A DNA stretch of 64,000 bases from Circinella minor (GCA_016758965.1 JAEPRB010000090.1:62001-126000), one strand, 5' to 3'. Counted from the stretch's first letter, positions 11,512-24,807 are shown. Numbers and translations: made by a program. The notes: generated from the sequence alone by a model not told the origin.

Positions 11512-14500
11512 ATGCAAAACCATTACGTAAACTGGGAACCTTTTTTCTTTTTCATTACTTTTTTTTTTTGTTATATGAATTAAAACTGACAATATGATAT
11601 GTATATTTTTAATGTTGGAAACAACAGCAACGTAATATAGGTGGTGGCAATAGCAGACCGTTTGGGCATCGTCCTCCCCCGCGTCCATCGTCAACACGTG
11701 TCAACGCTCCAATCATTGGTAACAATGACAAGATAACTCTCAGTCCACCGACACAACATTGGGGTAATACACCTAACAATCGAGTTATTTCTCCAAAAAC
11801 AAGATCGGCAACTGCAACTGTAAGCGTCGACACTGCTAATGAACAATGGCGTACATGGCGTCCAAGTGAAGAAACAAGTAATTCGTCTACAACCTCTTCA
11901 AATTCTCCAACTTGGTTTAGTCCTCTACAAATAGCCTCTTCCGCTTTAGCACCACCGGACACACCTTTACGTAATAATTCTAGTCAAAGTCCTCGGTCAT
12001 CAATAATACCACAACAACAGTTTTCACCGAAACGCTCACCTGAACCATCAAGTAGCAATAATGGTGTTGGTGGTAGTATTGGTTTTAAAGACAACGCAAT
12101 GATCCAGAAGTACTCTCAACAACAATATGAAGATAAAGAAAATGTAGGGCAAAATAATTTTCAGGAAGAAGAGATCGTAGTTCATAAAGAAGAAGAAAAA
12201 CAACGAAAACACAGTATATGGAGTGATGATTGGGATGATGGTTATGATGAACAAGAAGTCTTCTCTAGTAATTATATGCCATCAACAAGGACAAATTCTT
12301 CACCAGCAGCTACCAATGCAACAGCAACTGATATCCCACCTCGATCAGGTTGGTCACCTGAACCACCGGAAGAGGAAGAAGAAGAAGGGGAACAAGTAAA
12401 AGAAGAATTTATAAAACAATACAATTATTACTTTACCGCGCATAAACGAGAACCACGTGATTTATCTATTGAAGATATATGCGTTGAAAGTCTTACTATA
12501 CGAAGACCAAAGAAACAACAACAATCTCAACCTCATGACCGACGATTTCAAGGGTTTGGTAACAAACCAAAAAGAGATGATGATGATGGTGATGATACAT
12601 ATCAAAATGGAGGTCCTCAGTTACGTCGTGGTAGTGCTCAGCAACAGAAACAAGGTCAACAAGGTCAAAAACAACAACGATACAAAAATTACGATAATAA
12701 TAACGTACTATCATCATCTAGATTTGAACAACCGGTTCAGGTAATGACAGATACAAGTTCACCTTTCATGTATCCAGTATTTTTTGATAAACCATCACCC
12801 GATCATTACCAACAATATAACAATGATGAGCAAACACAATACCAACACGGCAAACAACGAAATAATAATAATAATAATAAATATCGGAAAGATAATGTCG
12901 CTCATGGATTTGGTTATTCAGAATATCTTTCACCTCAAGAAATTGAAGATCGATCTAATCTTGGTGAATTATATGTTGGCGTATTACGTATTAATCGGCA
13001 CCGACGTTATGATGCGTACGTTTCTACAACCTCTTTGGATGATGATGTATATATTGGAAGTCAAATATGTCGAAATCGTGCATTTGATGGGGATGTTGTT
13101 GCTATTGAATTGACCGATGTAGATATAGCATGGAAACAACGAAAAGAAGCCATACAACGATCTCGTATGAAGAATGGGACTTTGGAACAACAGGCAGAGG
13201 AGGAACTTGACATTGATGATCAGGAATCATTGGTGGATCAAGATGAATATGAATTACACAATAAACCGAAATATGCAGGCAAGGTAGTGGGTATTATAGA
13301 AAGACCGAAGGAACGTTTTGTTGTTGGGTAAGAAAGAAAGAATGAAAGGGGATGAAAGTTATATTATTATCATTATGAAGAAAAAGACAATATTTTGATC
13401 GAGGTGATTAACAAGCAAAACAAATATTATTTATTTATTTATTTAAAAAAAGTATTCTTATACCAGAATCAAATTCTTCAACAGTTAGTGGTTTTGAACC
13501 AAAGACCTGGTTCCGACCTCTTGATAAACGTATTCCACTTTTTTATATTCCTATTGGAAGTGGTCCAGCTGATGTCAGACAAAACGAAAATTACTACAAA
13601 TCACGTTTATATGTGGTAAAATATTCTCTCTTTTCTTTTTATAGAAACAATTACAAGTTTATTTTTTTGATGCACACAATCTAATTTATTCACTAAAAAA
13701 ACTTGTTATTTAGGCTAAAATGATTGCTTGGCACCCACATAAAATGCGACCTGTTGGTAAAGTTATGAGAGAACTTGGTCAAATTGGTGATATGTCTGTT
13801 GAAACACAAGCTATCTTGACAGATTGTTGTATTACTTCTGATCCTTATAGTGATGAAGCATTAGCATCTATCCCTTCATTGCCTTTTATAATTCCTGAAT
13901 CAGAATTCGCTAAACGAAGTGATATGCGAGATCTTATAACATTTACAATTGATCCAAGTACCGCAAAAGGTAATCATCTATTTGTTTATATAATATATGC
14001 ATACAAAAGTGGAGAAATAATATTAATTCGTTATTGTGCTGATTTTTCTCTTCTTTCAGACTTGGATGACGCTATACACATTAAGCGGATGGCAGATGGA
14101 TTTGAAGTAGGTGTACATATCGCAGATGTATCTTATTTTGTTCGGTCCAACACTCCTTTGGATTCTGAAGCAAAAGATCGTGGTACAAGTACATATCTCG
14201 TCGACAATGTAGTACCTATGCTTCCTGAAGTTTTATGTCAAGATTTATGTAGTTTGAATCAAGGCCAAGATAGGTAAAAAAAAGTGTCAGTTTTCGAATC
14301 TCTAATATTATTATCTTAGTAACGGAAAATGAAAACTCATCTTTTTTTAGATTGACATTTTCTGTAATTTGGCGAATGGATAACAAAGGAAATGTGATCG
14401 ACACATCATTTGTTAAAGCTATTATCCGGTAAAAAGAAAAAAAAAGAACAATGTTGTCAAATATTCTGCGGTCACCAGCCCCTTTTTTCCTTTCTTTTTC

Positions 14501-15886
14501 TTGTAGATATGATTAACCTTATATACTATTATGATTTTTTAGATCCAAAGCACAGTTATCATATGAAGATGCTCAAAAAGTAATCGAGGGAGGTCATTTA
14601 GATTTATCCATTTCTTGTGCAACTGAAATTGAACAAGCCATTCGAGATCTCATGGGATTGGCACAACATATGCGGGATCGACGATTTGCCACTGGTGGCG
14701 CATTGGCCATTAGTACCTTGAAATTGGAATTTCAACTAAATAAGGAAAATCTTGAACCTGTCTCTGTAACACCTTATGAACAAATTGATACTCATCGTTT
14801 AATTGAAGAATTTATGTTGCAAGCCAATCTTAGTGTTTCTAGAAAGATCAGTAAAGTTTACCCAAATGATGCTTTGTTACGGAGACACCGAGGTCCTATT
14901 ATTCGTCGCATGGTAAAAAAAATACTTTTATTTTATTTTATTTTCTCAAATAGATTATATATAAAAAAAATTCCATAATGCTAATATATATATTGTAGGA
15001 TGAATTTGTTCAATTGGCTCACGAACTTGGATTCAACATTGATTCGGAATCAGCTGGCAAACTACAAAAATCATTTGACCTGATACCCGAAGGAGAAATC
15101 AAACAAGCTTTATTTGCTCTTGCCATTCGACCTATGCAACGCGCTAAATATTTTTGTTCTGGTACACTTGATCCTTCTCGATGGCTCCATTATGCATTGA
15201 ATGAACAGACTTATACCCATTTTACATCTCCTATCCGTCGCTATGCTGATATTGTAGTCCACAGACAACTTGAATATGCAATGAAGGATAAAAAAATGAG
15301 TGGATTTAGCAAAAAGACAATACAATCAATTTCATACCATTGTAATTATCGTAAAGATCATACAGCCAATGCACAAGAAATGAGTCGTCATTTATACTTG
15401 TGTCGATATATTTCCCAACAAAAAACACATGTCATTCTATCAGCAACGGTGATCATGGTTGAACTTGATTTTATTGAAATATACCAACATACTTATGGAT
15501 TGAAACAACGACTGTATGTAGAAGATTGTCCAATAACCCATCAAGAATTTGATTCAGACCAAAATATAGTCACTTGGTATTGGAAACCAGGTGTTCAGGT
15601 GGATATGGAATCTTATATGCGAAAAAGTTATCGAACAACATCAACAAAACGACAAGATTCTCAAGAACAGGATGGTAACAATGTAACAATTAAACCTAAA
15701 GACAAGAAGAGCCATGTAAATACACGATATCGTGCTCCACCACAAAAGTTGGTTCAAAGCCTTTTAAATCATGATGCATGCGCCCAGACATTTTCTGTGT
15801 TCTCAACTTTGAATATCCGATTACAAGTTAATAGTGCTCGTTCACCTCCTATTATCAATGCATATCCTATCAATCCCTTTTACTAA
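11512..15886 (+). CDS. SSD1: SSD1/DIS3L2-type RNase II family protein with intact catalytic acidic residues
   Basis: RNA-binding RNB-family protein. Exons: 11512-11526 (tiny, least certain), 11628-13327, 13453-13615, 13714-13969, 14060-14273, 14351-14428, 14543-14912 and 14999-15886, giving about 1227 aa. Order: a long disordered Q/N/S/P-rich N-terminus (to about residue 430), cold-shock domains (LYVGVLRINRHRRYDAYVS, then about 550-640), an RNB domain and a short S1-like tail ending SARSPPIINAY, as in Ssd1. In the RNB core TIDPSTAKDLDDAIHI supplies Asp706, 712, 714 and 715, and SPIRRYAD supplies Arg1012/1013. So all residues used for catalysis in RNase II appear present, whereas yeast Ssd1 has lost them and works only as an RNA-binding translational repressor. 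This copy is therefore predicted to be a 3'-5' exonuclease (DIS3L2-like). If the first mini-exon is wrong, translation may start at 12099. Confidence 0.85.
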
Positions 15887-18800
15887 AATCGACTAACTGT
15901 CCAAGCTTTTTTTAAAAAATTTGTTACTTTTCTACTCCTCCTGCTCTTGCACAGTTTATATACATCCAAGCTCAAATTATTTTGGTCAATGAAAATGAAA
16001 TTTTTCGTCTCCATATTAAAAAGGATTTGCCTTGTCAAAGAAACAGATTTTTTGCCTGTAATGCTGCGCTTCTTACTGTACATTTTTATTTTTTGGGTCG
16101 ATATTTTTGCATCGATATTTGTGCTTTCATATAATGTCAACTTTTTTATTATCTGAAAATTTATAAGATCAGAAAAAGGTACTACGCTCTCATATAGAAG
16201 TTTTTCTTTTCTGGACAAGCATCAAAACTGGTTTTTTTATGCTTAGTCTATCTAACAACAGCCATCCTTATGTATAAACTCCAATTGTCACACTGGTCAC
16301 AAAATTCACTGCTAAAAATTTTGTCGAAGTCACCATGGGTCACACCCAAAATACATGTGTATTTTGTGTTTCTTATTAAATAAAGTAATAAATACACAGT
16401 GTATTAGTGGCTATATTACGTACTTATGAGGACAACAATAAAAAGTAGTTGATCGGATAATTGTAAGCTTTGCATATGAAGTTTGTAAAATACCGAATTA
16501 TATTTTTGCTATCTATTAAACGCATATCTTGTGCATATTCAGAATATATCAAATTAATAGGCCTAGAGAGGAACTATGTAGCCAATAATTATTACATTGT
16601 AACGGGTTTGTTTTGTGTGTGGATTTCGTATCAAGTGTAAAAATGATTTAAGAAAGTAGTGAACATTACGCGGCAACAATATCCTTTGTTGCGACTTTTG
16701 CTATAATAAAACTACTTTTAAACAAGAAAAAGTGACAAGTGAAAAGTATTTTATGACACTGAGGAATCGATCATAGTCTCAATGCTGAAAGTTTAGTTAA
16801 TAGTCTAGTTGATAAGTCAATGAACTAATATAAGAACTGTTGAAACAAACTGAAAAGATTACACCGAGTGGTCGACGCTTTAACGTGTTCCCATTTAGTC
16901 GACCTTAAGCCTGCTCTAGTGTTGCTGAAGACTTGTTGTCATATGGATCTTGTAAGAGCAATCAGAGTTTATTTGTTAATACAGGATGTAGTGGTCCAGA
17001 TTTTTCTCAAATTGACTTTGCAAATAGGTTTCTTCATCTCGAAATCGTGCACAATATCGCTGAGCTGTACTTGCTGGAATTTGGAGAATGCAAGAAGCTT
17101 GAGCAGCACCTAAAGTTACATTTTGTATGATACGTATCAATGAGTTAACGATATGGAAGTATGTATGTCATCTGTTAGAACCTATAAAGTATGGTACTAA
17201 ATAACCTCACTTAACTATAATTAGCCTATGTACTGATAATCTATTCAATTTAACAACATATACCTCTTGGTTTTATTACTGCTTTTTTTTAGTTTGTTAC
17301 GTACTACGAGGCCGTTCACATTTTTTCTTTTTGCTTGTGTTTGAACGAGATCCGGTTTTTGTTGCTGGAGAATATTAGGTACGTTGGGTTCTATTTCCTA
17401 AATTTCATGCTGAAACATGCGTGTATATCTTACACTGTTAATCGAATGTTTTTTAACAATATATTATATTTTTACCTCTTCTGCCGTTTTTCCATTAATA
17501 CCAGTGAGTATACACTGTCTTTTTTTGAATTGAACTGAATATTCAAAATACAATATAGATCCTCTGCTTTAATGTTTTCTTTCATTATTTCATCAACTTG
17601 TAGCTTATCAATATCTCCTATATCGTCCGTCGTCCTGTCGTTGGCATACGGTAACCCTGGTTCTTCTATATCCATTTCCTTATTTCCATTCGCACAAAGC
17701 AGGGGTACATAATACGTGTTACAGGCAGAATACATTATTGTAGGCTGTTTGTAAACGAAAGAAAGAAAAATACGTTGATACTCTGTTTAGTCTTTGTTAA
17801 CAAAAAACGGCCGTTTACTTTTAAAAAAGTAATTCCTTGGGATGTTTTCTTGTAAAGAAAGCCTATAATGGTTTTTTAATAAATCAATGTCCTTGTGATA
17901 CTTTTATCGTTCTCCTGAATTCTGATAGTAAGCCCTTCTATTACATAAAAAATGGGTTGCCATACTAATAATATTGAGATGTCAAATCATAAATCGCTTG
18001 GCGCCACACCAAAAATTTCAGACGTCAGGTTGGATAAAACAAGTGCCAAATCAAGCGCCATGTTTTAATGGATGTGTGGGGAAAAATCCTTATTTATTTA
18101 TATTATTAAAAGGAAAAAAAAATGAAGGAGTAATAAATGATGTTTTATTCAGGAACCAGAAGTTTCAGATTGAACATTTAAAGCGAAAAAAAACTAACAC
18201 ATTACAGTAAATTTTTAAGCATATGAAAATCTCTTTTGATTGAGAAATATGGTATACTAAGTCAATTTAAAATTATAATCATCAATGGGATTATGTGATT
18301 TCCACTTATGCGGAGTATAAGTTTAGATAAGATATTTTTTTTTTCTCTTTTCTTCTGTGTAATATTTTATGATGTGATGTCGTCATATGCAAAGAAGGTA
18401 AAAAAAAAAGACGAACCTGTATATTTATATAATTTTTTGAATTATAATTATAAAATACAATGATGAGAAATTGAATATATGGTCGAATAATAACGAAAGA
18501 AATGATTATAACATTAAATAAAAAGAAGTTGGGTTTAGTATATAAATATATAAAAGATGACAGCTCGAAAATAGGTTTCAAAAAAAAAAAAATGAGACCG
18601 AGCTTGTAATCGGAGTGCAGTTTGTTTGAAATATTTGTTGTATAAACAGAAATAGGTGTTTTTAACCGAAATTTCGCACGAGAGAATAATTTCGGATGAA
18701 ATGAACATCCGTTGTATATTATCTATTCATCCATTTCTAATAAACAAATAAAGTCAAAAAAAAAAACTTATAAAGAAAAAAAAAAAAAGATAAAAGAAGA

Positions 18801-19057
18801 AGAAGCTGGGGAAAGTCTAAGATCAATCAATCATTTGGATTTGAGTAATATAAAAAGTATTTACATATATATAAAAAAAAAGGGAAAGCATCACAATCAC
18901 AGTATTGTTATGGATGACCAATCCAGTTGAGTCCCCATGTGAATATGAAAAAAGGGCGGAGAGGGTGACACAAACGACAAATGCTGAAAAGTACAAATTC
19001 AGGTATTTAGTATTTATATCACTTTCTTTGCATTCGACCCCACACTTTTTTTCTCTT

Positions 19058-19089
<32 letters not shown>

Positions 19090-19109
19090 AATATATTCTT
19101 ATTATAATC
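15887..19109. other. Gene-poor 3.2 kb before FOX2
   Basis: No intact gene was found. At 16933-17130 plus, a 65-codon frame ends in LELYLL-like hydrophobic and charged text (HNIAELYLLEFGECKKLEQHLKLHF). At 17472-17735 minus another frame (DIDKLQVDEIMKENIKAEDLYC) looks protein-like. Both are too short and isolated to call and may be remnants of repeat-family proteins. At 17974-18100 there are GGCGCCA/GCGCCA words. The last 500 bp before FOX2 are A-rich, then pyrimidine-rich (19040-19090), consistent with a promoter and leader. Confidence 0.4.
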
Positions 19110-19234
19110 ATGGCAAATAACGATATTCGATATGATGGACGTGTCGCCATTGTCACTGGCGCTGGTGGAGGTAATGATTAATATCAACTATTTATATATA
19201 CTCGAGTTAAAGAAGTTTTTTTAATAATTGACAC

Positions 19235-19267
<33 letters not shown>

Positions 19268-22200
19268 GGTCTTGGTCGTGCTTACGCTTTGTACTTCTCT
19301 TCTCGTGGTGCCAGTGTTGTCGTAAACGATCTTGGTGGTTCTGCCACTGGTGATGGTGCTAGCAGCAAAGCCGCTGATGTTGTTGTTGATGAAATTGTCA
19401 AGAATGGTGGCAAGGCTGTTGCTAACTATGATTCTGTTACCGATGGTCACAAGATTGTCGACACTGCCATGAAGGCTTTCGGTCGCGTTGACATTATCAT
19501 TAACAATGCTGGCATTTTGCGTGATAAGTCCTTTTCCCGTATGACTGATGCTGATTGGGATATTATTCAAGCTGTTCACGTCAAGGGTTCTTATGCCGTT
19601 ACTAAGGCTGCTTTCCCTATCATGAGAGAACAAAAGTATGGTCGTATTATCATGACTGCTTCCGCTGCTGGTCTTTACGGTAACTTTGGCCAAGCAAACT
19701 ACTCTGCCGGTATGTATATATCTTTTTTTTCTCCTTTTTTTTTTTTATTTTAATGTTATATAATATGCACAAAACTTAGCTTTCAAGAAAATCACATGCT
19801 AAAAAATTATTATTATTATCCTATATTTTTAAAAACGTGACGATACTATTATATAGCCAAGATGGCATTGGCCAGTTTCTCTCACTCTTTGGCCCGTGAA
19901 GGTGCTAAATATAACATCCACAGCAACACCATTGCTCCTATGGCTGCTTCCAGAATGTAAGCTTATTATTATTTAGGATGAAATGGGAGAGAGAGAGAGA
20001 GAGTTATGTAGATGTAGTAAGAATGCATGATTATTAACAAATTATTATTATTATTTGGTTTAATTAGGACCGAAACCGTCATGCCCCCAGAAATTCTTGC
20101 TTCTCTTAAGCCTGAATTCGTCTGCCCTGTTGCTGGTTATCTTTGCCATGAAAACACTGAAGATAATGGTGGTGTCTATGAAGTCGGTGGTGGTGTTGTC
20201 TCTAAGCTCCGTTGGGAACGTTCTGAAGGTGCTGTCTTTAAGGCTGATGATACTTTTACCCCTGCTGTCGTTGGTGCTAAGTGGGATGAAGTCACAGACT
20301 TCTCCAAGGTTACCTATCCCTCCTCTATCACTGATACCGACTTTGTAGAATTGTTGGAACGTGCCAAGGCTTCTCCTGCTAATCCTAAGGCTGATCCCGT
20401 CCGTTTCGATGGCCAGGTAAAATATAATAAAAATGGAGGGGAAAAAAAGTATATATGGCGTATAAGCTTGTGGATGGGAATGGTATAAAACTTACATATA
20501 AATCTTTAATTAATAGGTTGCTATTGTTACTGGTGCTGGTGGCGGTCTTGGTCGTGCCTACGCTCTCCTTTTGGGTAAACTCGGTGCTTCCGTTGTCGTT
20601 AATGACTTGGGTGCCCCAATGGCTGGTCAAGGTTCCGATAGCCGTGCTGCTGATTTGGTTGTCAATGAAATTGTCAAGGCTGGTGGTAAGGCTGTTGCCA
20701 ACTACGACTCTGTTGAAGAAGGTGAAAAGGTTGTCGAAACTGCCTTGAAGGCTTTCGGTCGTGTCGATATCTTGGTTAACAATGCCGGTATTTTGCGTGA
20801 CAAGTCTTTTGTCCGTATGTCTGATGCTGATTGGGATCTTGTTCAAAGCGTCCATTTACGTGGTACTTACAAGGTCATCAAAGCTGCCTGGCCTCATTTG
20901 AACAAGCAAAAGTATGGTCGTATTGTCAACACTGCTTCTGCTGTCGGTTTGTATGGTAACTTTGGTCAAACCAACTACTCTGCTGCTAAGGCTGGTATTG
21001 TCGGTCTTTCCAAGACTTTGGCTGTTGAAGGTGCTCGCAAGAACATCAAGGTCAATGTCATTGCTCCCAACGCTGGTACTCGTATGACTGCTACCATCAT
21101 GCCCCCAGAAATGGTTGAAGCTTTCAAGCCTGAATATGTTGCTCCTCTTGTTGCCTTCTTGTCTTCTTCTGCTAGTGAAGAAACAGGTGGTGTCTTTGAA
21201 GTTGGTTCCGGTTGGGTTGCTCAAGTCCGTTGGCAACGTACTGGCGGTGCTGCTTTCCCTGCTAACCGTACTCTTACTCCTGAACAAGTTCGTTCCAAGT
21301 GGTCTCAAGCTATTGACTTTGAAGATGGTCGTGCTACTCATCCTACCACTCCTGGTGATTCTCTTAATGACTTTATGGCCAACTTTGATAACGGTGGTGA
21401 TGAAGAAGAAGCTAAACCCCTCCGTGATGATGGTACCGTTGATCTTGAAGCTGCCAAGGCTATCAAGTTCGATACTACCACCTTTGAATTTGGTGAACGT
21501 GAAGTTATCCTTTATGCTTTGGGTGTCGGCTGCAAGCGTCAAGACTTGCGTTTTGTCTATGAAAATGATGAAAACTTTGGCACTCTCCCCACTTTCGGTG
21601 TCATTCCTTCCTTCACTATCATGAGCGGTTTGCCTTTTGGTGACATCTTGCCAAACTTCAACCCTGTAAGTTATCATAGATATCATTTTAATTAAAAGAG
21701 AGAAGGGAAATAATGTATTGGTAAAAAAAAAAAAAAAAAAAAAAAGCACAGATGCTAACTTTTGAATATTTATTAGATGATGTTGTTGCACGGTGAACAA
21801 TACCTCGAAGTTAAGAAGGCTATCCCTACCTCTGGTACCTTGAAGTCCGAAGCTCGTATTGTTGAAATCACTGATAAGGGTAAGGGTGCTTCAGTTGTTG
21901 TTGGTGTCACCTCTACTGATGAAACTGGTGATGTTGTTTTCGAAAATGAATTCACCTTGTTCATCCGTGGTTCCGGTAACTTTGGTGGTCCTAAGAAGGG
22001 TGCTGACCGTGGTGCTGCTACTGCTGCAAACGTTCCCCCACAACGTAAGCCTGATGCCGTTATCACTGAAAAGACTAGCGAAGATCAAGCTGCTTTGTAT
22101 CGTCTCTCTGGTGATTACAACCCTCTTCACTTGGATCCTCAAATGGCTGCCGTTGGTGGTTTCGATGTTCCTATCCTCCACGGTTTGTGCTCATTCGGTA

Positions 22201-22433
22201 TCTCTGCCAAGCACGTCTTGAAGACATTCGGTAACAATGATCCCGCTTCCTTCAAGAACGTCAAGGGTCGCTTCGCTAAGCATGTCTTCCCTGGTGAAAC
22301 TCTTGAAACCTCCATGTGGAAAGAAGGTAACAAGGTTATTTTCTCTACTCGTGTCATTGAACGTGATGTTGTTGCTATTTCTGCTGCTGCTGTTGAATTC
22401 GCCGCTGCTGAAGGTCGCGACAGCAAGTTGTAA
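19110..22433 (+). CDS. FOX2: Peroxisomal multifunctional beta-oxidation enzyme FOX2 (MFE-2)
   Basis: Catalyses two steps of peroxisomal fatty-acid beta-oxidation: hydration of trans-2-enoyl-CoA to the (R)-3-hydroxyacyl-CoA, and its NAD-dependent dehydrogenation. Six exons: 19110-19170, 19269-19709, 19857-19956, 20068-20416, 20517-21665 and 21777-22433, about 918 aa. Two tandem short-chain dehydrogenase domains are seen, each with [12 protein letters not shown] and [11 protein letters not shown]. Their catalytic Y-x-x-x-K pairs are Tyr165/Lys169 and Tyr471/Lys475. A C-terminal hotdog hydratase-2 domain carries [10 protein letters not shown] (Asp813, His818). The protein ends in SKL, a type 1 peroxisomal targeting signal. 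There is no SCP2 domain, as usual in fungi. Codons are clearly biased to GGT, GTC, AAG and GCT, unlike the neighbours, which suggests high or inducible expression. The second intron-rich half-domain versus the nearly intronless second SDR is notable. Confidence 0.97.
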
Positions 22434-24579
22434 ATTTCTTCTTTTTATCATTCTGCTTTAATCACCTTTAAATTACCCTGTGTTTTTTTTAAAAAAAAAA
22501 AAAAATCACACAAACCTATATATTCGCTTGCTCTTCTCTAACACCATAATACCTCTATTTTTTTCTTCTGTAATTTCTGTTTTTTTATTTTGCACATTAC
22601 AACTAACAAACCAAAAAATAAATAAAATGAAATCGTGCACATCCTATACTATAATAGGATGGATTTGTGAATAATCTAAAATATTAGTCTGGTTCAATAT
22701 GTGTGTGTGTGTGTGAATGCGTTTGACATAACCATTTTATTATTTTTCATGTGAAGATCTCTTTTCGTTACACAAAAATTTAATCGGAAAATGTTTTTAT
22801 GCTAAATCCATAAAAAAAGACAAATATGGAAGAGAAAGCAATATTGTGCTTGCTTTTAAAAATATAAAAACTAACAGGACTCAATACATCTTTTGACTAG
22901 GTCAATATAAAATGTTGTTGCAACAATAAAAATTCCAGGTCCTGGGTATATGAAAACGTACGTATGCAAAAGAAAAATATATACATTATGGTACATAATT
23001 TATATTATATATAATAGAGCTTCTAATTTATGTTATAATTACACTATATAATGTAATAAAAATTTGTCATGTAATTTCAATAAGCTGTATACTGTAACTT
23101 AATTCATTATCATTTCCTACGTACTTGAAACAAAAAAGATTTTTTTTTGTAGGAGACTACGTAAAGAGTCTGTTTTTATTTAATTATAGGTAGATTATAT
23201 CATCTGTTAGAAAACAATATTTATGCAAAATCATCCGACCTTAATTTTAAAGTCAGTGATGGATAAAATGCATTTCTATTGTTCATCATTTCGTTTTCCT
23301 CTTTTTATTATTATTGTTATTATTATTACTGTATGTTGAAGAAAAAACACATTTATTTACAAGACATTTTTAATTATCTATTTAACTCTCTTACCATCGT
23401 GAGTTCAAAATTGGAAGAGGTCGTTTGGGCAAGTTAAAATGAGAGCAATATAAAGATTTTGTACATTTGCCAGACAAGATAGAAAGGCAAGGTCAATAGC
23501 AGAACCAAAGACAGTGAAATAAAAATAAACACAATCATATAGGGAGGGCATATCCTGCAGGACAAAACCAATGATAGCGACAGTGATAAAATGGGAACAA
23601 GAAGGGAGATTCAATTTTTTGGGTCAAAAATGACCTCGTACGTATCTCTAGTACCACCAAACCTATTTTACAAGACTTTGATAACCTTTTGTTGACGAGG
23701 TCTGGAGGCAAAAGGTGGAGGGATATGTAAAAACACAAGTGTTTACTGTGATTACTCGTTAAACCAGTACTTGTCGAACCAGTATTTCGCTATACGTAGC
23801 GGTAGTAAATCTCTCAAATATTTTTTATATACCTTGTAAAATACCGGTGATTCGATAAACAGGTATTCGGTGAGCTTTCCCAGATATTTACCGATTTTAT
23901 AATAATAGTTTTTTTTTTTTTTTTTGTTTTTTTTTGTATAATATTACTCTTTTGATTAATAAAATCATAATACGAGCTTGCTTAAATGTTATTTCTTATT
24001 CCTTTGTTCCAAGTAGTTTATCAGTCTGCGCACCAAATAACAGCACCCATTCCTTCCTTATCATCAATATAAAGCCTGTAAACACCTTGTTGGTAATAGT
24101 GTCTCCTATTTTTTGCCAATTTCACATGGACGCTTTTTTTTGCTTCCTCATATACGTGCTTCTTTTCCAATTTTGTCGTGTACTTGTTCATTACCATAAA
24201 ATATGTAATTACGTATGTTGTTGATACGTACAATTCAATTTCACTCATTTATTCAACTACTAACCATGATCTATATTAATACACACTTTGTTATGAATTT
24301 AATCTCTGGTTCATTGTCACTATTTCATGAATATAGTATTATCATTTTTATCACTAGGTAAAAGATTAGAGCTATATTAAGCATCTAGCTGCATTATATG
24401 TGCTGTCATTTTTTTTTATCTTATATATCTTAATTAAATTATAGTTATTCTTCCAGTATATTCTTAATATTACTACCAGCTAAAGTTCAAAAGTTAAACC
24501 GGTACAGATTATCACATATTCAGAGTACCGTTTTAACTAATAATCACTGTATGTTTCATTAATTGATATATTCAAATAG
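22434..24579. other. Intergenic downstream of FOX2
   Basis: After the FOX2 stop there is a small stem (ATCCTAT/ATAGGAT, 22641-22660). At 23405-23738 minus, overlapping hydrophobic frames lack recognisable motifs. A candidate short inverted-repeat element (23758-24537) is listed separately. No intact gene was seen. Confidence 0.45.
23758..24537. mobile_element. Possible short inverted-repeat element
   Basis: GTTAAACCAGTACT at 23758 resembles the reverse complement of the right end AGTACCGTTTTAAC (24524-24537). A further copy, GTTAAACCGGTAC, lies at 24493-24505, so the right end itself forms a palindrome. ACCAGTA/ACCGGT words recur at 23777-23880. The termini match imperfectly and no target duplication was found, so this is a weak call. 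Confidence 0.3.
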
Positions 24580-24774
24580 CCAGCAACGGGAATAACAACA
24601 CCCCCTCCTCCTCCTCCTCCTCATTATTATCAACAACAATTGTACTACAAGGACGGTTTACAAGCATTATGGATTAATTCACCCAACGGTCTTCGACCGA
24701 CTTTGGAAAATATTGTTAATTATATAAAGGAAATTTATGAGACAAAAAGAAAAACATTCCTGGCGAAATCATGA
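24580..24774 (+). pseudogene. Orphan proline-rich terminal exon, unrecognised
   Basis: Following a plausible acceptor (TTCAAATAG|CC), the frame reads a run of seven prolines (PPPPPPP), then HYYQQQLYYKDGLQALWINS, then PNGLRPTLENIVNYIKEIYE and a stop at 24772-24774. Composition is clearly coding-like (65 codons) and ends cleanly. No matching upstream exon was found in the preceding 2 kb, so it is either the last exon of a gene whose 5' part is gone or a transferred gene end. I do not recognise the family; the LRPTLENIVNYIK segment would be the useful search query. Confidence 0.45.
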
Positions 24775-24807
24775 ACAATATTTAGAAGATCAATAATACA
24801 GACCCAC

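Noticed and set aside
12984..13190. Frames opposite or out of phase with SSD1 exon 2
   Set aside because: The sense frame carries the cold-shock and linker sequence continuous with conserved exons; the others are shadows of low-complexity codons.
18306..18581. Aromatic/Ile-rich minus frame
   Set aside because: Typical of AT-rich DNA read through A/T runs; no motif or neighbours.
19235..19693. Minus-strand frame opposite FOX2 exon 2
   Set aside because: Same antisense effect; it starts in a TAA-repeat intron and has no family signature.
20856..21800. 314-codon minus-strand open frame across FOX2
   Set aside because: Antisense shadow of a highly codon-biased gene; Ser/Thr-rich text without motifs, while the sense strand encodes a complete SDR domain.
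23405..23738. Two overlapping hydrophobic minus frames
   Set aside because: No conserved motif, frames interrupt one another and no splice model improves them.
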